A stretch of DNA of 8,069 nt from RYN-433 sp036558265. GTDB lineage: Bacteria > Planctomycetota > Phycisphaerae > Tepidisphaerales > Tepidisphaeraceae. The notes under the pieces are model-generated. The model was not told where the DNA came from, did not search any database, and worked only from the letters and a program-made list of their open reading frames with translations. Below are positions 5,832 to 8,069 of this stretch, one piece after another. The DNA is taken from positions 1-8,069 of the forward strand of contig DATBFY010000412.1 in NCBI GenBank assembly GCA_036558265.1, in the 5' to 3' direction. Every line of letters starts with the position of its first letter. The first letter of the stretch is position 1. The translations under genes were made by a program, and so were the position numbers.

Positions 5832-6128
5832 TCAGCTCAACGACTCCACCAGCGCCCGCCCGGCCCGCCGGACCGGTCCTCCGACCTGCTCGATCTCATG
5901 CTCGATCGCCGGGTACTGCCGCTGCGCCAGCCAGCATCCCAGGACGACCGACACCGCCCCCAGCGAGCGGGTGGCGCGCGGGTGATCCGTGAACGTCTCC
6001 ATCGCCTCGCGCCAGACCCGCGGCCCGCCGGACCACAGGCCCACGTGCCGCCTTGGGAAGAGCAGGCACAGCGCGCCGTCGCCGATCATCATCAATCCGA
6101 CACATTCCTTGACACGTCGCCAGAACAT
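5832..6128 (-). CDS. Small membrane protein, possibly DUF2065-like
   Basis: This is a 98-residue protein with two hydrophobic stretches, about 8-24 (CVGLMMIGDGALCLLFP) and about 55-68 (SLGAVSVVLGCWLA). They are joined by a loop with PRRHVGLW and a TRSLG motif before the second helix. The pattern helix, FP-R, amphipathic linker, R-x-x-G, helix is reminiscent of the DUF2065/YjeT family of small inner-membrane proteins, but that is a loose match and no function is known to me. The start at 6128 is strongly supported by AAGGAG at 6135-6140, 6 nt upstream. An in-frame ATG at 6176 would add 16 residues that bury this site. It is divergent from the TPR gene, with a 179-bp gap between their starts. 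Confidence 0.75.
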   Translation of the reverse strand: MFWRRVKECVGLMMIGDGALCLLFPRRHVGLWSGGPRVWREAMETFTDHPRATRSLGAVSVVLGCWLAQRQYPAIEHEIEQVGGPVRRAGRALVESLS

Positions 6129-6134
6129 GGGGCG

Positions 6135-6140
6135 CTCCTT
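6135..6140 (-). promoter_or_regulatory. Shine-Dalgarno site deciding the start of the small membrane protein
   Basis: AAGGAG on the minus strand, 6 nt before the ATG at 6128. This is the best ribosome binding site in the window, and it rules against the longer in-frame start. Confidence 0.75.
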
Positions 6141-6294
6141 TCGCACTAAGGCGTTCGCACGCGCCCATTCCCTCACCTCGGATCGTCATCCCAATTCTAG
6201 GACCGTTGCAAAGGCCGGGCCGGAAAAAGTGGATCAATTCCATCGATTCCCAGCCAAAGCGGTGCGTTTACCCGTTGGCCGTCGCGGGTTCGGG

Positions 6295-6300
6295 TATGAT
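6295..6300 (+). promoter_or_regulatory. -10 box (TATGAT) of an apparently leaderless TPR gene
   Basis: TATGAT lies 7 nt before the ATG at 6308, with no Shine-Dalgarno sequence. The spacing nearly repeats that at 5455-5460, and both read TATnATCG before the start codon. The earlier in-frame ATG at 6296 lies inside this box. No good -35 hexamer is visible. Confidence 0.4.
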
Positions 6301-6307
6301 CGTGCTC

Positions 6308-7171
6308 ATGCGCCTGCCCGTCCTGCTGCTGCTCGCCGTGTCGATCGTCGTGCCCGCGTATCGCGCCGATGCGGAGCCCGCCGACCCGGATCGTCCCGCG
6401 CTCCTCGAAGCCGAGCAGGCCTTTGCGCAGGGGCGAACGGAGCAGGCCCTTGGGCTCGTTGGCGACTATCTCGCCGCCTCGCCGCAGAGTTCCAGGGGGT
6501 ATTTCCTTCGTGCGGCCATTTACGACGCCGGTCGCGATTACGCCCGGTCGCTTCCCGATTACGACCGGGCGATCGGACTCGATCCGACCCGGGCGGTGGC
6601 CTACCACAGGCGCGGCGTCGCCCACTTCATGCTGGCCAAAATTCCGGAGGCGCTGGCGGATTTCGACCGGTACCTCGAGCTCAAGCCCGACGAGAAGCCC
6701 CACCACTGGCAGCGGGGCATCGCCCTGTATTACGCCGGCCGTTACGAGGAGGGCGCGCGGCAGTTCGAGCTTCACCGCACGGTCAATCGCGACGACGTCG
6801 AGAACGCCGCGTGGCACTTCGCCTGCATCGCCCGCTGGAAGGGCGTGGACGCCGCCCGCAAGGACCTGATCCCCGTGACCGGCGACGACCGCATCCCCAT
6901 GGCCAGGGTGCAGGAGATGCTCGCCGGCAAGGCGACGCCGGACGATGTGCTGTCGGCTGCCGCCGCGAATCATCCCGACGCGGCGGCGCTCAACCGCCAG
7001 CTCTTCTACGCCCACCTTTACGTCGGGCTTTACTACGAGGCCATCGGCAGGCCCGATCTCGCTGCCGAGCACCTGACCACCGCCGCCGAAAAGCACCCGA
7101 TCCCCGACTACATGCACGGCGTCGCGAGCGTACACGTGCGATTGCTCAAGGCGGCGAAGAAGGCGCGATGA
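6308..7171 (+). CDS. Exported tetratricopeptide-repeat protein resembling NlpI
   Basis: This is a 287-residue TPR scaffold protein, probably binding other envelope proteins. It opens with a signal peptide (MRLPVLLLLAVSIVVPAYRADA, cleavage after the ADA near residue 22) and has no lipobox. TPR-type helix pairs are seen at about 30-60, 62-93, 97-127 (AYHRRGVAHFMLAKIPEALA), 131-160 (WQRGIALYYAGRYEEGARQF) and near 233-262 (FYAHLYVGLYYEAIGRPDLA). Order and spacing resemble E. coli NlpI: two or three TPRs including a RGIALYY-GR unit, a divergent middle, then a late TPR. NlpI is a lipoprotein adaptor of the Prc protease; this protein lacks its lipid anchor, so equivalence is unproven. The start at 6308 is favoured by the -10 box just upstream; an ATG at 6296 would add 4 residues. 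Its stop is 4 bp from that of the converging oxidoreductase gene. Confidence 0.8.
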   Translation: MRLPVLLLLAVSIVVPAYRADAEPADPDRPALLEAEQAFAQGRTEQALGLVGDYLAASPQSSRGYFLRAAIYDAGRDYARSLPDYDRAIGLDPTRAVAYHRRGVAHFMLAKIPEALADFDRYLELKPDEKPHHWQRGIALYYAGRYEEGARQFELHRTVNRDDVENAAWHFACIARWKGVDAARKDLIPVTGDDRIPMARVQEMLAGKATPDDVLSAAAANHPDAAALNRQLFYAHLYVGLYYEAIGRPDLAAEHLTTAAEKHPIPDYMHGVASVHVRLLKAAKKAR

Positions 7172-7175
7172 CCGG

Positions 7176-8069
7176 CTACCGCGCGCCGATCTTCGCCTCG
7201 GCTTGCTTGCGCCCCTTGGCGAGCACGTCTTCGATCGCGACGGCCTTGCCCCCTTGGCGCTTCGATTCGTCGGCGGCCTCCATGAAGGCCATCAGCTCGA
7301 TCGTCTCCTCGGCGGCGATCGGGGGTTTGGCGGTCTTGAAGAACCGTCCGATCTCTTCGACCAGCGGCTTGTAACCCTCAAAGCCGAGCTGCGCCGCGAC
7401 GCCCTTTTTCCCGAAGGCGACCACGCCGTAGTCGGCCTTGCCGGCGCGGATGCCGCGGAAGGTGCCGATCCGCCCGCCGGTCCAGGTCCCGACGATCAGG
7501 TCCGCGCCGTCGGTGTGGACGCGCGTGACGCTCTGGCAGCCCGGGCCCATGACGGTGTAGAGCGCCTCGACCCCGTGGATGCCGTACCAGTAGAGGTCGG
7601 GGTGGTGCTCCTCGGTGGGGGATGGGCTCCAGGCGTCGCAGCCGACGATCTCGCCGACCTTCGGATCCGACTTGATGGCCGCCATCTTCGGGCCAAAGCG
7701 CAGGGATGAGCAACTGAACCACGGCACGTTGTTGCGCTTGGCGAGTTCCGCGATCGCCACCGCGTCCGCCAGTGAGCCGGCCATGGGCTTGTCGATGAAG
7801 AGGGGCTTGTGCGCTTCGATCACCGGCCTGGCCTGCTCGAGGTGGGGGCGGCCGTCCACGCTTTCCAGCAGGACGGCGTCTACCTTCTCAAGCAATTTCG
7901 GGATTGAATCGACAATTTCGACGCCACCCGCGCGCAGGTCGTCCGTGAACTTCTGGACTCGGTTGCGACTGTCGGGGACGTCCTGGCTCCCGCCGGGATA
8001 CGCCGCCACCACCTTGCAGCCGGCGAGGTCGCCCTCCGCCTTGGGATTGTTGAACTCCTTGGTGAACGC
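7176..8069 (-). CDS. Gfo/Idh/MocA-family oxidoreductase, N-terminus cut by window edge
   Basis: This is an NAD(P)-dependent dehydrogenase-type protein, probably acting on a sugar or sugar-like substrate in the cytoplasm. The frame stays open to the right edge and codes for 297 residues. The internal GTG at 8012 is not the start, because family-like sequence (AFTKEFNNP...GCKVVAAYPGG) continues upstream of it. About 15-25 residues with the first Rossmann strand are probably missing. Visible features are the second half of the Rossmann fold (VEIVDSI, VDAVLLESVDGRPH), the family's E/DKP motif as FIDKP with Lys94 of the visible part, and SSLRF and YWYGIHGVEAL, where the His is a candidate catalytic residue. 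The SQDVPDSRNRV stretch and DGRPH motif recall a planctomycete-rich subgroup. The substrate cannot be judged. It converges on the TPR gene with a 4-bp gap. Confidence 0.88.
   Translation of the reverse strand, partial: AFTKEFNNPKAEGDLAGCKVVAAYPGGSQDVPDSRNRVQKFTDDLRAGGVEIVDSIPKLLEKVDAVLLESVDGRPHLEQARPVIEAHKPLFIDKPMAGSLADAVAIAELAKRNNVPWFSCSSLRFGPKMAAIKSDPKVGEIVGCDAWSPSPTEEHHPDLYWYGIHGVEALYTVMGPGCQSVTRVHTDGADLIVGTWTGGRIGTFRGIRAGKADYGVVAFGKKGVAAQLGFEGYKPLVEEIGRFFKTAKPPIAAEETIELMAFMEAADESKRQGGKAVAIEDVLAKGRKQAEAKIGAR

Noticed and set aside
5989..7374. 461-residue plus-strand frame over the TPR gene
   Set aside because: It is Arg/Ala/Pro-rich with no domain. It crosses the small membrane protein gene, the intergenic gap, the TPR gene and the end of the oxidoreductase gene.

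Overview
The window is high-GC bacterial DNA, about two-thirds G+C by eye. It most resembles a planctomycete, possibly of the Phycisphaerae. The grounds are a Gfo/Idh/MocA protein of a type common in planctomycetes, an HtrA protease beside a degenerate paralogue, short hairpin repeats with CACGGGCG/CGCCCGTG arms, and a mix of Shine-Dalgarno-led and apparently leaderless genes. The lineage call is inference; there is no rRNA or other marker gene here.

Layout. Bases 1-575 (minus) hold the N-terminal part of a membrane-anchored coiled-coil protein that runs off the left edge. A 276-bp gap with a candidate promoter separates it from two minus-strand HtrA-like genes. The upstream one (2419-3849) is a complete S1C serine protease with two PDZ domains. 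The downstream one (852-2258) keeps the fold and both PDZ domains but has lost all three catalytic residues. The 160 bp between them carry three hairpin repeats. A 342-bp divergent gap (3850-4191) holds an inverted pair of DnaA-box-like nonamers and a composite dispersed repeat that ends at the ribosome binding site of an RdgC-like gene (4192-5424, plus). A fourth hairpin repeat begins inside that gene's stop codon. Two small membrane-protein genes follow, converging on each other (5469-5804 plus; 5832-6128 minus). Next is an exported TPR protein resembling NlpI (6308-7171 plus). It converges with only 4 bp to spare on a Gfo/Idh/MocA oxidoreductase (7176-8069, minus), which runs off the right edge.

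How it fits together. The clearest functional unit is envelope protein quality control: an active HtrA and a catalytically dead paralogue, perhaps regulator and enzyme or two substrate-binding modules. The NlpI-like TPR protein may belong to the same theme, since NlpI in E. coli is a protease adaptor, but that link is speculative. The RdgC-like, small membrane and oxidoreductase genes look like unrelated single units. No rRNA, tRNA, CRISPR array, transposase or phage gene was seen. No obviously new defence or mobile system is visible. The best leads are the pseudoprotease pair, the leaderless-type starts and the hairpin repeats.
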